Positions 1 to 12,500 of a stretch of 64,000 bases of DNA are shown piece by piece. Each line of letters opens with the position of its first letter. The stretch's first letter is position 1. The notes beneath the pieces are model-generated. The model made no database searches and had not been told where the DNA came from. It saw only the letters and a program-made list of their open reading frames with translations. Location of the stretch: the NCBI GenBank assembly GCA_936450465.1, contig OW388305.1, positions 42,732,687-42,796,686 on the forward strand. Reading direction: 5' to 3'. The DNA is from Gibbula magus. Taxonomy: Eukaryota > Mollusca > Gastropoda > Trochida > Trochidae. The position numbers and the translations under genes are program-made.

Positions 1-3000
1 CATTCGTCCTGGTAGGTACAGTTGGGTGTGGGAAGAAATGGCTTGAGTAACATATGTGGGGACAGGATGGTTGTATACTGCATTTGTTCCTGGTAGGTAC
101 AGTTGGGTGTGGGAAGAAATGGCTTGAGTAACATATGTGGGGACAGGATGGTTGTATACTGCATTTGTTCCTGGTAGGTACAGTTGGGTGTGGGAAGAAA
201 TGGCTTGAGTAACATATGTGGGGAGAGGATGGTTGTACACTGCATTTGTTCCTGGTAGGTACAGTTGGGTGTGGGAAGAAATGGCTTGAGTAACATATGT
301 GGGGAGAGGATGGTTGTATACTGCATTTGTTCTGTTCCTGGTAGGTACAGTTGGGTGTGGGAAGAAATGGCTTGAGTAACATATGTGGGGAGAGAATGGT
401 TGTACACTGCATTTGTTCCTGGTAGGTACAGTTGGGTGTGGGAAGAAATGGCTTGAGTAACATATGTGGGGAGAGGATGGTTGTATACTGCATTTGTTCC
501 TGGTAGGTACAGTTGGGTGTTGGAAGAGATGGCTTGAGTAACATATGTGGGGAGAGGATGGTTGTATACTGCATTTGTTCCTGGTAGGTACAGTTGGGTG
601 TGGGAAGAAATGGCTTGAGTAACATATGTGGGGACAGGATGATTGTATACTGCATTTGTTCCTGGCAGGTACAGTTGGGTGTGGGAAGAAATGGCTTGAG
701 TAACATATGTGGGGACAGGATGATTGTATACTGCATTTGTTCCTGGTAGGTACAGTTGGGTGTTGGAAGAGATGGCTTGAGTAACATATGTGGGGAGAGG
801 ATGGTTGTACACTGCATTTGTTCCTGGTAGGTACAGTTGGGTGTGGGAAGAAATGGCTTGAGTAACATATGTGGGGACAGGATGATTTGTATACTGCATT
901 TGTTCCTGGTAGGTACAGTTGGGTGTTGGAAGAGATGGCTTGAGTAACATATGTGGGGACAGGATGATTGTATACTGCATTTGTTCCTGGTAGGTACAGT
1001 TGGGTGTGGGAAGAAATGGCTTGATTAACATATGTGGGGAGAGGATGGTTGTATACTGCATTTGTTCCTGGTAGGTACAGTTGGGTGTTGGAAGAGATGG
1101 CTTGAGTAACATATGTGGGGAGAGGATGGTTGTACACTGCATTTGTTCCTGGTAGGTACAGTTGGGTGTGGGAAGAAATGGCTTGAGTAACATATGTGGG
1201 GACAGGATGATTGTATACTGCATTTGTTCCTAGCAGGTACAGTTGGGTGTGGGAAGAAATGGCTTGAGTAACATATGTGGGGACAGGATGATTGTATACT
1301 GCATTTGTTCCTGGTAGGTACAGTTGGGTGTGGGAAGAAATGGCTTGAGTAACATATGTGGGGAGAGGATGGTTGTATACTGCATTTGTTCCTGGTAGGT
1401 ACAGTTGGGTGTGGGAAGAAATGGCTTGAGTAACATATGTGGGGAGAGGATGGTTGTATACTGCATTTGTTCCTGGTAGGTACAGTTGGGTGTTGGAAGA
1501 AATGGCTTGAGTAACATATGTGGGGAGAGGATGGTTGTATACTGCATTTGTTCCTGGTAGGTACAGTTGGGTGTGGGAAGAAATGGCTTGAGTAACATAT
1601 GTGGGGACAGGATGATTGTATACTGCATTTGTTCCTGGTAGGTACAGTTGGGTGTGGGAAGAAATGGCTTGAGTAACATATGTGGGGACAGGATGGTTGT
1701 ATACTGCATTTGTTCCTGGTAGGTACAGTCGGGTGTGGGAAGAAATGGCTTGAGTAACATATGTGGGGACAGGATGATTGTATACTGCATTCGTCCTGGT
1801 AGGTACAGTTGGGTGTGGGAAGAAATGGCTTGAGTAACATATGTGGGGACAGGATGGTTGTATACTGCATTCGTCCTGGTAGGTACAGTTGGGTGTGGGA
1901 AGAAATGGCTTGAGTAACATATGTGGGGACAGGATGGTTGTATACTGCATTTGTTCCTGGTAGGTACAGTTGGGTGTGGGAAGAAATGGCTTGAGTAACA
2001 TATGTGGGGACAGGATGGTTGTATACTGCATTTGTTCCTGGTAGGTACAGTTGGGTGTGGGAAGAAATGGCTTGAGTAACATATGTGGGGAGAGGATGGT
2101 TGTACACTGCATTTGTTCCTGGTAGGTACAGTTGGGTGTGGGAAGAAATGGCTTGAGTAACATATGTGGGGAGAGGATGGTTGTATACTGCATTTGTTCT
2201 GTTCCTGGTAGGTACAGTTGGGTGTGGGAAGAAATGGCTTGAGTAACATATGTGGGGAGAGAATGGTTGTACACTGCATTTGTTCCTGGTAGGTACAGTT
2301 GGGTGTGGGAAGAAATGGCTTGAGTAACATATGTGGGGAGAGGATGGTTGTATAATGCATTTGTTCCTGGTAGGTACAGTTGGGTGTTGGAAGAGATGGC
2401 TTGAGTAACATATGTGGGGAGAGGATGGTTGTATACTGCATTTGTTCCTGGTAGGTACAGTTGGGTGTGGGAAGAAATGGCTTGAGTAACATATGTGGGG
2501 ACAGGATGATTGTATACTGCATTTGTTCCTGGCAGGTACAGTTGGGTGTGGGAAGAAATGGCTTGAGTAACATATGTGGGGACAGGATGATTGTATACTG
2601 CATTTGTTCCTGGTAGGTACAGTTGGGTGTTGGAAGAGATGGCTTGAGTAACATATGTGGGGAGAGGATGGTTGTACACTGCATTTGTTCCTGGTAGGTA
2701 CAGTTGGGTGTGGGAAGAAATGGCTTGAGTAACATATGTGGGGACAGGATGATTTGTATACTGCATTTGTTCCTGGTAGGTACAGTTGGGTGTTGGAAGA
2801 GATGGCTTGAGTAACATATGTGGGGACAGGATGATTGTATACTGCATTTGTTCCTGGTAGGTACAGTTGGGTGTGGGAAGAAATGGCTTGATTAACATAT
2901 GTGGGGAGAGGATGGTTGTATACTGCATTTGTTCCTGGTAGGTACAGTTGGGTGTTGGAAGAGATGGCTTGAGTAACATATGTGGGGAGAGGATGGTTGT

Positions 3001-3508
3001 ACACTGCATTTGTTCCTGGTAGGTACAGTTGGGTGTGGGAAGAAATGGCTTGAGTAACATATGTGGGGACAGGATGATTGTATACTGCATTTGTTCCTAG
3101 CAGGTACAGTTGGGTGTGGGAAGAAATGGCTTGAGTAACATATGTGGGGACAGGATGATTGTATACTGCATTTGTTCCTGGTAGGTACAGTTGGGTGTGG
3201 GAAGAAATGGCTTGAGTAACATATGTGGGGACAGGATGATTGTATACTGCATTTGTTCCTGGTAGGTACAGTTGGGTGTGGGAAGAAATGGCTTGAGTAA
3301 CATATGTGGGGACAGGATGATTGTATACTGCATTTGTTCCTGGCAGGTACAGTTGGGTGTGGGAAGAAATGGCTTGAGTAACATATGTGGGGAGAGGATG
3401 GTTGTATACTGCATTTGTTCCTGGTAGGTACAGTTGGGTGTGGGAAGAAATGGCTTGAGTAACATATGTGGGGACAGGATGATTGTATACTGCATTTGTT
3501 CCTGGCAG
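1..3508. repeat. 81-bp tandem satellite with 1867-bp higher-order repeat
   Basis: About 43 head-to-tail copies of an 81-bp unit; copies of the CCTGGTAGGTACAG segment start at 8, 89, 170 and so on. Variants include CCTGGCAGG, CCTAGCAGG, a 5-bp insertion (331 and 2198), a 1-bp insertion in GATGATTTGTA (near 880 and 2750), and TTGATTAACA (1021 and 2888). Each rare variant recurs exactly 1867 bp later, so 23 monomers form a higher-order unit; base 1 corresponds to base 1868. Identity in this register breaks down near 3220. Because 81 is a multiple of 3, the array keeps long reading frames open on the minus strand (up to 833 codons of a 27-residue repeat). These have no independent protein features and are judged to be by-products. 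The array continues to the left of the window and stops exactly at a splice acceptor. Confidence 0.97.
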
Positions 3509-3598
3509 GGACAGGTCGAATTTCACATGTCGATCTTCACAACGAAGCTGTAGGGGACGAAGCAGAACTGGTAAATTTAATTCATCAAAAATTCAAAG
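3509..3598 (+). CDS. DUF1647-like gene, exon at satellite border
   Basis: Internal exon encoding about 29 residues (from TGRISHVDLHNEAVGDEAEL to HQKFK). The acceptor is CCTGGCAG at 3501-3508, inside the last satellite monomer, and the donor is AAAG|GTACGT. The exon leaves one base (G), which joins GC of the next exon to make a glycine codon. A second AG six bases downstream (after GGACAG) would keep the same frame and remove two codons. The incoming phase requires a further upstream exon that is not in the window, or lies within or before the satellite. Confidence 0.72.
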
Positions 3599-6500
3599 GT
3601 ACGTACCCCGGTAATTTGAAAAGTATGCACACAACCGCAAAGGAAACGTCACCACATTATCAACAGTGTAAAACGAGTAAACGAAATCGTACCCGCAAAT
3701 TCATTCAACAGAGTATAATACTTTAAATTTTATATCTGTTAAAGTACATTTGGGTGTTGAAATCGCTTTTTTCAAAATGCCTTTTGCTCAGAATTATTGA
3801 CATTCAACTTAAAAATTCATAAATTGTTGAAAATGAATCTGAAGGAAAAAATGACCTTTTTGGCTTCATGCGTCTTTACTTTTATAAGACAAGTTTTAAA
3901 AAAGTCCTATTTAATCGTGTTAAGAAGATTCGAAAAGGATGATTTTTAAACTGTGTGTTCCTCGTTACTATGAACAGATCATACTTTGAAATTTCAAGTT
4001 TAGTTTAGTTATCTTCTGAAGACGTCGTGTTTATCACTTGAGCGTATACCATAATAACCATAATCCTTTTGCTTTTATTATATTTTCCTCAACGGCGCTG
4101 AAAAGAGGAACATTTCAATCTATTAAAAAAATAAAGACAATCCCTGATTGATTTTAAATAGATGGGGTTGCTGTCTTTCTCGATATAGTTTTAATTGTTG
4201 ATATCTCTGGCATATTATTGTACATTTAAGTAACATAAATGTACTCAAACATATATATATATATATCCAAGTATACTCATGTATCCATGTGTGTAACACA
4301 TAAACTGGCAACATACACTGCAAAATGATGTTTAGACTTTACACACAACCTAAACACATTTTTAAACATAGATTTTTAAACATAGATTTTCTATATATGT
4401 TTTAACCCTAAACACCAGTAATGATATGTATTAGCATTGATAATACACACAGATAAGGTGAAATAATACAATAAGGGAGTGAATGTAGCCTTGATAGCAT
4501 ACAGCACGACAATCATAGTTGTGTTGATGTGAACTGAAATAGTTAACACAGGATGTATGTTTCAGATTTAAAAGATGCAAGCATGTTACGAAACATAACG
4601 GTGAGAAATTGCACATCTCACGAGGCAATCAAAGGTAAGTGGTACTGCTTCTAAAAGTATAACCATTGGCAGACTTCCCCCGAATATAGAAATTGGAATA
4701 GTTATTGGTTATTATTAGTCCTTGGACGATATTTCTTATATCACAACACGGAAATTCAGATCCAACAATCACATTTACTGGTTCTAAAATCTTATAAATG
4801 TTATTGAATCATATATTCAAATAAAAACTGGATATTCAGTCGGAATCAGTCCACAGTGCTCTTTCTTGTAGGTTTTGCAGTGGAGCTTTTATTCGACATA
4901 CAATTTATTACATATGGTTGTGCAGTCAATATTTTAGTTTCTTGATTCTGGACTATACCTTTGTTTTTGGAAGCGATACTCAAACTGATTGTATTATATA
5001 GTCGAGACTAAATATATAGTCAATATATAAAGTAATAAATACGTCAAGAGAAAATAGCAGATTCAAATGTTTCTGCACTGAACGTATACTTCAACAGTAT
5101 TAACTAATAATTTACACTAACTCCAATATCAGCTATAAAGTTTATTAAGTTTAGGAAACAACGAAACTGTCAGCGTACTGCTTTCCCATAATTTACAAAG
5201 GTAGTATATAGCTTATCACCTGGTTAAAATACATTATTTGATACCATTTCTGACCAAAAAAGCAATTATTCGTCATGGCAGAATGTAATATAATAATTCG
5301 AACTCTCCACAATATCCTGTTGACATGCTATCATAATCGTAATCTATATCCCCCAATCCTTTTGTAAGTAACTTTTCAATGAATTATTTGAGCATATGAT
5401 TGATTGATATGATTAAATATTTAACGATTTCAATAGTCTGTAACTGTAAAAAAAAATACCCATCCCCATTAATATTTCGACAGTTTCATTATTTAATCCC
5501 TTTAGTAATCGTATTCAACGCAATGATTCGGTTTTAAAAATATAACCGACTTTGAAATGTTAATACAAAGAAAAAATCATAAATGTTAACTCCTTCAAAA
5601 CTAAGTTACAGCTGTGATAAAATATTTCATATTGACGAAATCATCGTAGTCAAAACGATGTAAGTCGATCTGAACGGTTGGAAATGTACCTGTTATTGTA
5701 GAATTTAGAATGAAGTTTTAAAATATTAAATATTTCTGAATAAAAAGAATAAATTCCCATGATTTAAGACAACGTAAATTATTAGATAATTTTATTTTAG
5801 AAGTGTGATATGGACACGAAACGCCATCATAAAGAATAGAAATAGGCCTACTTTTCAATCGGGCACCTGCACGATTTAAATTGTTTGTACATATCTTTGC
5901 AACTGAATTCTTCAAATAAAAACAAGTTAGAGATTGATGTTTTAATTAACGAACAAAACTGTTTTAAATAATAGTTAATAAGTCATTCTTTAAAACTAAG
6001 CGATAACAACATGATATAGACATATTGTAATGCCAGTTACTGACAAGTCGCCGTCGTTCTAGCCGTTAATTAGGCTAATATTATTTAACACAAAAGAAAA
6101 TTTAGTTCTTGAATTGCATTATTAGACATGTCTTCATATTTAAAATCGGTAAAAAAATCTGAACTATTGAATATATTTTTTAAAATGAAAGACATTGCGT
6201 CCGCAGTGCAAACTGCCCATGCTAAACGCCTCTAACCGGAAGGCTCTTACTCGCATTGTGCGCACGCAGATCGCCGCCATTACAATGTTTCCAAACCGTG
6301 ATAGCGTGTATATGACATATGCTGCATATCATAGAAATGCACATACATGTACATTTTCCTATAATAAGTTTTGCAAGAGGTTTTTTTTTAGTGGAAATGC
6401 TTCACTACATATACATTTCCTCATAACCAGGCATGTGCGTGGAGACGAAATGCACAAAATCCCACCTTGAAACAACAATCGAGGAAAACGTCAAAAGCAT

Positions 6501-9500
6501 ACTAACTCCAGTTAGAAAGGTCGGGATGAAGAAACTAAGGGAGGCCATCGACGCATTTTCGCTGAAGCCAACCGGTAAAAAATACACGCTTGTGACAGGG
6601 GCGTCCTCGAATCATTTTGCTGAGGCTCAGGAAGCAATCCATATCCTCCAACAGAACGTCCTCCCTCATCTGAGCAATTTCTCCTTCTACTTCTACGACC
6701 TAGGACTGAATGAACATGAGCGGATGTTGGTGAGACAATAATCAGTTTGTTTCTAATCCAGACTTGAAATGTATGTTTGTCTGTCAACCAATGAAAAAAG
6801 CACTTGTCTTGTTATATTGAGTTGAGAATTATTTGGGACATATTTGTTATTGCAAAGGGCCTCACACACATCAAATAAGAACAAGCGCGGATATTGGCTA
6901 AATGATTTTCCTAGACTAAACCATGTTCCTGGTAATAAAAGCGTGTAAGAATTTTCGGATACCAGATCATCCCGTGAGTGAAGTCCGTTAATTAGTATTA
7001 TTTACCACATGGGTTCGAATCGCTGTTTTGACCCCAAAAAAATCCAAATCTAGAGTTTTGCAATCATAAACTGTTTATATACGATATCACAATCACATTT
7101 AAATCAAATGTACCACTCGTAACTCGCTGCGTTTCTGATCTACACAAAAAATGTACATGTAAGTACTGTGTCATATCTAGGTCATGTCAGGCGACCCTTT
7201 ACTTCAGCCAATCAGCGACGAGGCTAAACAGCCATCGAACTGACTTGATTTGACATACGAAACGCCACTTTCAATGCCTTATCTAAGAATACTCTGAATG
7301 GCTGAATTTACTGAAAGATGTCTCCCTGTGTGAGTCTAGATGTTTTCATTGACGCAAATCTTACAATAGATTCTCATGTCGATTAGTAATGTAGAACCGG
7401 CCACTTCCACCTTCGGGCCATTAGGAACATCCGTCACTTGCTCGCTTCGACTGCTGTAATAGTCTTCTTTTCGGGATCAGACACGATCTGCTTATGCATG
7501 TTCAAAGAATCCAGAACCCTGAAGGGAAGAACATCAAAACCATCACATATCACACCGGTTATAAAACATTGCCAGTTGTTACGTGTATAGAAGATAGGAT
7601 TGATTTCAAGGTACCATATGGGGCGGGATAGCGCAGTGGTTAGCGCGTTCGGCTTCTGATCAAGAGGTCCGGGGTTCGAATCCCGCACGGCAACTTTGTC
7701 TGCAGTAGAGAACTGTTCTACACGCAGTAAGGTTTGGGTGCAATGCTACACTGAATTTCAGCATAGTACCACCCATGGTTCGCTAGTTCCAGCCGATGCT
7801 CGCAGGTTTCACCGCAGTGCATAGCCACATGGCGTTGCGGGCTTTCTCCCTGCCATAATACTAGCAGCCGCGATATAAGTGAAATACTCTTGAAAGCGGC
7901 GTTAAACCCCATCTCACTCACTCACTCAAGGTACCATGTCTAACCTAAATTTATATTGGTGTCAGTAAAACCTAGCTCCATCATATCTGTGTGAACTCCT
8001 AGCAGCCCACAAGACACCAATGAATCTACGAACAGACCACCAGCTTCTCTTATCCTGGAAATCGTGATTTTGATTATTGCACGATACAATAACACTTTTC
8101 AGCAGTTGTTTGAATTACATTGGTGACTGGTTTATTTGTAGTTAGAATATATTTGGTAAATGTAGACAGGCGAAAGAAATGAAAAGTGTCCCCATGACTC
8201 CTACTATGTTCATAATGTTATAAATGTGAGCAGAATGAGACACATTTATGATTTTCACATAGAAAATGTCTTGTAAGTCAATACCTCTAAAAAAATGCCT
8301 CAAAGAAATCTTGTAAGTCGATGAACAGTTGTGTTGTATCCAAATTAATTTTGGTAGAATTTATAAATTTCTTTCTTTTTCAAATAACTAAAAAAAACGC
8401 ATAGAAGTATTCCTTGGTGATGACTAAACGCCTGCACTTTTCAGTTTTAGAGTATGACGTCGAAAACATCAGATAGATAGACAGAAGTTACAAAATAGAA
8501 CGTGCAACAGTGGTCATAATTTGTATTGTGATCTTACTCTAAAAACATAATGCAGAAACAATGCTGTACAGTAAATAACTTGTGGGTTTTTGGATTGTAA
8601 AATTAATGTTAAGTTAGTGGGCCTTTGTAGACATTTTGTAGTTATTTGAAGTACCGTATTCGCCGTATTAGAAGCCCTGGGCGTTTAAAAAATTGGAAAA
8701 AGGGGGCGTTTATTAAAATTACCTTAAAGATTCGTAAAAAGGGGGCGTTTATTAACAATAATGTCTGTTGATGTCCAAAAGAAAAGAAACATCGATTTTA
8801 TTTCAAAGTTTTAATCAAATAAGTGTATCAAATAAATGTAAAGAAGAGTTTAATGTCGCAGTTTATTATTTGTATCAAATTCCAACCGGCACTGATACAC
8901 AATTTGCAATGGAAATTGAAACTAATTAAAACTCACGAATATACGTCGAGTGATTGAATCCGACATCTTGTCGCTTCATTACTATTATCCAATGAAACTT
9001 TAGTTCGCTAGGAATCTAAATATAACCACCAATGAACGGCAGCATAAACACAATCAGCTGATAAGCAAATTGTGCAGAACGAGTATGTAAACACTATTTC
9101 CGGGTCATGATATTCTTTATTTAAATCACATTGACAACTACACGTGAACAAAATAACGTTCACGACAAATTCGCGGTCAGTGTGCTAGCGTCATCTGTAG
9201 TTGTGGGACATCTTCCAAGAAATGTTCCTGTTTCTTAAAACATGGGGGTCGCATAGAATGTGTAGTGACAGATCGTTACAGACATTCGACAGTCGCTGGG
9301 TGACTGGAAGTACCATGTACCTTACACTTTACTGGACATAAGAGGTTGATAGCAAGATTGAAAACTCTTCTTCTGTGAAACATCAGTAAGGTAAGTCGAT
9401 ACAAAAGGGGGCGTTTATTTGGGGTCATTTTCTGCGAGTCAAAAATGGCTTTTGAGGGCGTTTATTAGGAGAGGGCGTTTATGAGGATGAATACGGTAGT

Positions 9501-12500
9501 TGTCTCTGTACAGCTGGTTTTATACTACATCGAAATATCACATGGTTTTCAGTTTCTGTTTCTGTAGCATCACACAGAGTACACAGGTAGTTTGTACTTG
9601 GGGAATCCACAGTACGTCTGCACATGTTAACTTTAAAGTTGTTATTAGAAATTCGAAACTTGATAATCGAACGGATCAGGTGCTTATACTTTAGGTTTGT
9701 GAAATAGGGCTCCCGTTAAGTATTTAATATTTAAACTGTGAATCATGGGTGAAGAACGTAGAACTGTAAATTTCGCTGTGTCAGGTTTGGAATGCTATAT
9801 CCTTCAATCGTCGTTGTTTGAAATTGTTTCCAAATCCATGGTTTAGAACGTAAGATATTTGTAATTAAGACACTGAAGACGAGATGGCATGTTTTATCGC
9901 TGAATAAAACATACCAGGGAACATAAAACAGGTGAAGCCCTATGTTTTATTCTACGATAAAGAACAACAACGAGTCTTCTATTTCTTATATGAGATGCCC
10001 TTAAACAGTTACTCGATTGTATATATAAACGTGGAGATAATGTGTTGTTTGTATAAACTATTTTAGAAAATATTAATGCCTTCGGTCTTAGAACACATTC
10101 ACTAGTAAACTATGACGTCATTCGCGAAGCGACGCTCTAACTGACATTTAAATTCACGAGCATTTTTTATTGTCTCATAAAGCACGCTGTCGGGCCCATT
10201 ATCCGCCTGTGTTTTATTGTCGTGGGTATCTTATATTTGAAAATGAAACATTTGATAAAACCAACTGAGGTTCAAACTTTCTATTGTACTTCAGTTTAGG
10301 ACTATCGTATGAGACATATGTAAGCGTTTTGAGCATGCAATTGGAAGACAGAGCTATGTATAAATATCAATATTTATTATATGACGAGCAGCGAAATACC
10401 GGGATTTATCAGTGAAATAAACTGTCTATCAAGCTACAGTGAAAATAACTTTATATTTTCACTGCGAACGGTGACTGATATAATTTGACGTCATAAAACA
10501 ATGACCGCACGCGGCGAATTGGCTTATGACGACACAGTGTTACTGTGGTGACGGGCTGTACCTAGCGGCCGCTCGACGTGAAAACGACCTTTTTCGGACG
10601 TAATTACATGGATAATATCATAAAATAAATAGAATATCCGTCAATTCTTGACAAATACCATGTTTATCTCATCTCGTGAGGTAGAAAAGTTATATATTTT
10701 CACTCGCCACTCGTGAAAATATAACCTTTCTACCTCACGAGATGAGATAAACATGGTATTAGTCAAGAAAAGACAGATATCCTCTAAATATTTAAAGATG
10801 CACATTTTCTCAAAATGTCTATCTTATATTTAAATACCGAAAACTTACCTGGATCCATTGTATAATTTCAACGGTGGACACTTTAAAGATTTTATTACCA
10901 TCAACTGAAACAACTGTCCTATGGTCATCACAAACTACATTCCTTACCACAATACATACAACTTAAAGTATGTTATGTATGTTCATTCATATTCAACTAC
11001 ATGTACTTAACATTGGCCTTATACTGAATAAAATATGTGTGTGTTTCTATCGAATTTGTTTTTAATTTACGATATTTTATAATTATTAACTCGAAATCGA
11101 TTCAGCTTTCTGTATCAACAGATTGATATATTTTCTGTTTAATGTTCACAGGTTCGCAATTTTTCTGGAGCAGAACTAAGGCAGTTCCCCTTCAGTAAAT
11201 TCTCTCCCTCAACAGCATATCTTAAGTGTTACCTGTGGAAACCCCTGCTTATATTGGTATGTACCATAGATAACAGTTTATTATATTTAACCTACGTTCC
11301 ATAAAAATAACCAGATTCTTATTTATTGGGACATTTTGAAATGTAGGGAGATGTTGTCCAATAGATCCAGTCATAACGAATGATATACGATTATCTTAAA
11401 ACGGGATGATGTTGACAGTCACTGTGACGTTAAAGGGGCAGTAGCACGTTTTTCCGCTCAAATAAGTCGTTGAAATGAATTTGAAAATTAATGTTACTAC
11501 CCGGTAATAGTAAAACATCCTTCTCTCTTCGGAAAATCAAGTTAAAAAAATGAGTGTACATGGTTCGGTAAAGCCTTGGGAATCGTTTTTGGGCATTCAA
11601 AATAATAAAATGTGTTCACATTATATATATTATAATAATATAAATTACATAAAGCATAATATAAATGGGAAATTTGAAAAACTTAAATTTGCAAAAACGT
11701 GCTACTGCCCCTATAATATGTTGTTGCGAGCTTATGACAATTCATTCAAAAGTGCCATCAACCCTTATTCTTAAATAAACTACTGCTTTGACGTCATTGA
11801 ACAATGGTCAGTGATATTAGTGGCCCTGACCAAGCATCCCCTATTCACTGCAAAATTTGCTCGTGTTTATTGTTAATAAAGTAACTTTAAAACGTGTAAA
11901 ATCTACAAGAAGGAACAGAAATAGAGAAACATCAGCCATTGTGTTCTTTTACAATTAACTGTTATAAACGTCAAACCACTCGGTATTTGGCTTCGTGATT
12001 TGACTATAATAGTTCAGGGCCTTTATAGCAAAACACATGATGGTAGAAGCTATTTTACTATTACAATACCATTTCTTCAAATTTATTTTTACAGGCGCAT
12101 CTACAGAATACAGAATACCTTGTGTGGTTTGATGCGTCTGTCAGATACGAACAGCCCTTGCAATCCTATTTCGAGACCGTTGCGACTACTGGTTTTTTAT
12201 CCACACCAAACTCCCACCAAACGGCCCAGCATACTTCCAGCAAATTCTACAGATATTTCGGGGACGAGACCTGCCAGTTCTCTATGTATGAAGAACTGGA
12301 GGGAGGACACCTGGTGTTTCATAATGAACCCTTTACTCAACGTGTTATTGTAGAACCTTGGGCCGCTTGTGCATTGGATCCGGAATGTATGTGTCCACCA
12401 GAATCTACGAGTTTGCATCATTGCAACCAACACATTCGCAAATATTCAAAGTGCCACAGATACGACCAATCAGCTATCACGTTTATCCTTGCAAAAGTGT

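Larger units (their letters stand above)
6730..11151. other. Intron 2 of DUF1647-like gene, remaining sequence
   Basis: Besides the listed elements: 7012-7090 is a half copy of the hAT-like element at 49371 (GGGTTCGAATCGCTGTTTTGA); 10080-10145 holds a TGACGTCA site; 7926-8650 and 9500-10360 are AT-rich with no recognisable gene. The antisense candidate listed separately uses parts of this intron. Confidence 0.6.

Noticed and set aside
1..3508. CRISPR-like array
   Set aside because: Repeats are contiguous without unique spacers, in a eukaryotic gene context.
1025..3526. 833-codon repetitive ORF on the minus strand as a structural protein gene
   Set aside because: It is a direct product of an 81-bp (27-codon) satellite; the repeat frame shifts with each indel, two other long frames exist in the same DNA, and no signal peptide or start context supports a gene.
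7621..7693. Functional tRNA gene
   Set aside because: The A and B boxes belong to a SINE with a roughly 230-bp body and a 12-bp target duplication; the acceptor stem does not pair.
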